Shown in pieces: positions 5,194-6,053 of a DNA stretch of 6,053 nucleotides. The stretch comes from Pseudomonadota bacterium (GTDB taxonomy: Bacteria > Pseudomonadota > Gammaproteobacteria > Burkholderiales > Burkholderiaceae_C), in contig JAEZKX010000172.1 in the NCBI GenBank assembly GCA_023436025.1, positions 1-6,053 of the forward strand, read 5' to 3'. The position numbers and the translations under genes are program-made. Position 1 is the first letter of the stretch. Each line of letters opens with the position of its first letter. Under the pieces are notes generated by a model. That model ran no database searches, was not told where the DNA came from, and saw only the letters and a list, made by a program, of their open reading frames with translations.

Positions 5194-6053
5194 CTAGCGT
5201 TCGTCGTGCAGCACGCCGTTGATCTCGGCCCCGAAGATCAGGGTGGCGCCGCTCACGTACAGGAAGACCAGGGTGGCGACCACGCCGGCGAAGCCGCCAT
5301 AGAGCAGGGCCAGCTTGCCGGCGCTGCGGAAGACGTGCGACAGCGTCGCCGCCGCCGCCACCCACAGCGCGGCGCCCACCAAGGCGCCCGGCAGGACGGT
5401 TGCCAGGCGCTGCCGGATGTCGGGCAGCCAGCCGTAGAGCACCGCGAAGACGACGGTCAGCACCAGGTAGGCGGTGCCGTAGCGGATGCCGTAATGCAGC
5501 CAGATGGTGTCGGTGCCGTCGCCGCGGCTCGCCTCCACCCACTGCCACACGTAGGGCATGATCACCACCGAGCTGAAGGCGGCCAGCAGGGCGGAACCCG
5601 TGACCACGGTGAACAGGGTGACCTTGATGCGCGCCTTCCAGAACGGCATTCCACGCTCGATGCCGTAGGCCCGGTTGAGCGCGGAGCGGATTGCCTGCAT
5701 GCCCGATGACGCGGTCCACAGCGTGGCCACGAAGCCGATGGCCAGCAGCGCCTGGCTGCGCTGTGCCAGCACCTCGTCGATGACCGGCTGCAGCGCGTCG
5801 CGCACCAGCTGCGGCGCGTAGTCGACGATGCGTGCGGCCAGCGCCGCGGCGTCGCCCGGGCGGCCGATGAAGCCGGCCGAAGCCGACAGCAGGATCAGCA
5901 GCGGAAACATCGCCAGCACCGACGAGAACGCCAGGCTGCCGGCCTGGTTGGCGCTCTGGTGCAGGATGTAGTTGCGCACGGCCAGGCCCAGCACGCGCAT
6001 GCCCGGCACGCGCCCCGCCGTGGCGCGGATGAAGCGCCAGGCCAGGCGCAGCC
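5194..6053 (-). CDS. YihY/BrkB-family (UPF0761) inner-membrane protein, N-terminus probably outside window
   Basis: A polytopic membrane protein of the YihY/virulence-factor-BrkB family, whose biochemical role is not settled. Family-typical stretches are visible: QAGSLAFSSVLAMFPLLILL near the N-terminus, LWTASSGMQAIRSALNRAYG in the middle, and LYGGFAGVVATLVFLYVSGA followed by TLIFGAEINGVL at the end, with about six hydrophobic segments. The stop is TAG at 5194-5196. In-frame starts inside the window are GTG at 6009 (271 residues) and ATG at 6000, neither with a good ribosome site. The frame stays open to the edge and reads LRLAWRFIRATAGR, with all 14 codons ending in G or C, so coding probably begins beyond the window. 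If the GTG is the true start, the gene is 5194-6009. The 146-bp gap argues against tight coupling with the two-component genes. Confidence 0.92.
   Translation of the reverse strand, partial: LRLAWRFIRATAGRVPGMRVLGLAVRNYILHQSANQAGSLAFSSVLAMFPLLILLSASAGFIGRPGDAAALAARIVDYAPQLVRDALQPVIDEVLAQRSQALLAIGFVATLWTASSGMQAIRSALNRAYGIERGMPFWKARIKVTLFTVVTGSALLAAFSSVVIMPYVWQWVEASRGDGTDTIWLHYGIRYGTAYLVLTVVFAVLYGWLPDIRQRLATVLPGALVGAALWVAAAATLSHVFRSAGKLALLYGGFAGVVATLVFLYVSGATLIFGAEINGVLHDER

Noticed and set aside
1..6053. CRISPR array, tRNA, rRNA or insertion sequence
   Set aside because: No regularly spaced repeats, no cloverleaf or rRNA-like stretch and no transposase-like frame were seen on either strand.

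Overview
The window is a very GC-rich stretch of bacterial chromosome in which every gene I can support lies on the minus strand. Codon third positions are almost all G or C, and the lipoproteins have the Leu-Ser/Ala-Ala-Cys-poly-Gly style common in Burkholderiales. A betaproteobacterium, perhaps of the Comamonadaceae (Ramlibacter/Variovorax-like), is my best guess. This is an inference from composition and protein style; no ribosomal or other marker gene is present.

Read in the direction of transcription, from high to low coordinates, the layout is as follows. (1) A YihY/BrkB-family inner-membrane protein runs in from the right edge and ends at 5194. (2) A 146-bp gap follows, holding a structured repeat. 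(3) A NarL/FixJ-type response regulator (5047-4379) comes next, and its stop codon overlaps by one base (TGATG) the start of a membrane-bound HisKA_3 sensor kinase (4379-2580), so the pair is a single two-component operon. (4) A 125-bp gap holds a second copy of the structured repeat. (5) A short putative lipoprotein (2454-2239) is tightly linked to a 724-residue lipoprotein sulfatase (2227-53). The sulfatase has a complete type I active site, including the CSPGR site for formylglycine, plus a cysteine-rich region and a dockerin/EF-hand-like calcium-binding tail. (6) The first 22 codons of a further gene, apparently with a twin-arginine (Tat) signal, overlap the sulfatase 3' end and leave the window at the left edge.

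How the parts work together is partly inferred. The kinase has a periplasmic domain and about seven membrane helices, so it probably senses an envelope or small-molecule signal and phosphorylates Asp63 of the regulator. The adjacent sulfatase group (lipoprotein, sulfatase, Tat-exported protein) is an exported unit that would remove sulfate from an unknown substrate at the cell surface or in the periplasm. Its position just downstream of the two-component pair makes it a candidate target, but the sequence does not show this.

The least ordinary signal is a 43-bp intergenic unit present twice (2529-2571 and 5113-5155). It has nearly identical ends, a GTAG tetranucleotide, and a central palindrome whose sequence differs while its ability to pair is kept, the architecture expected of REP elements. 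A related palindrome sits inside the small lipoprotein gene, across its lipobox codons.
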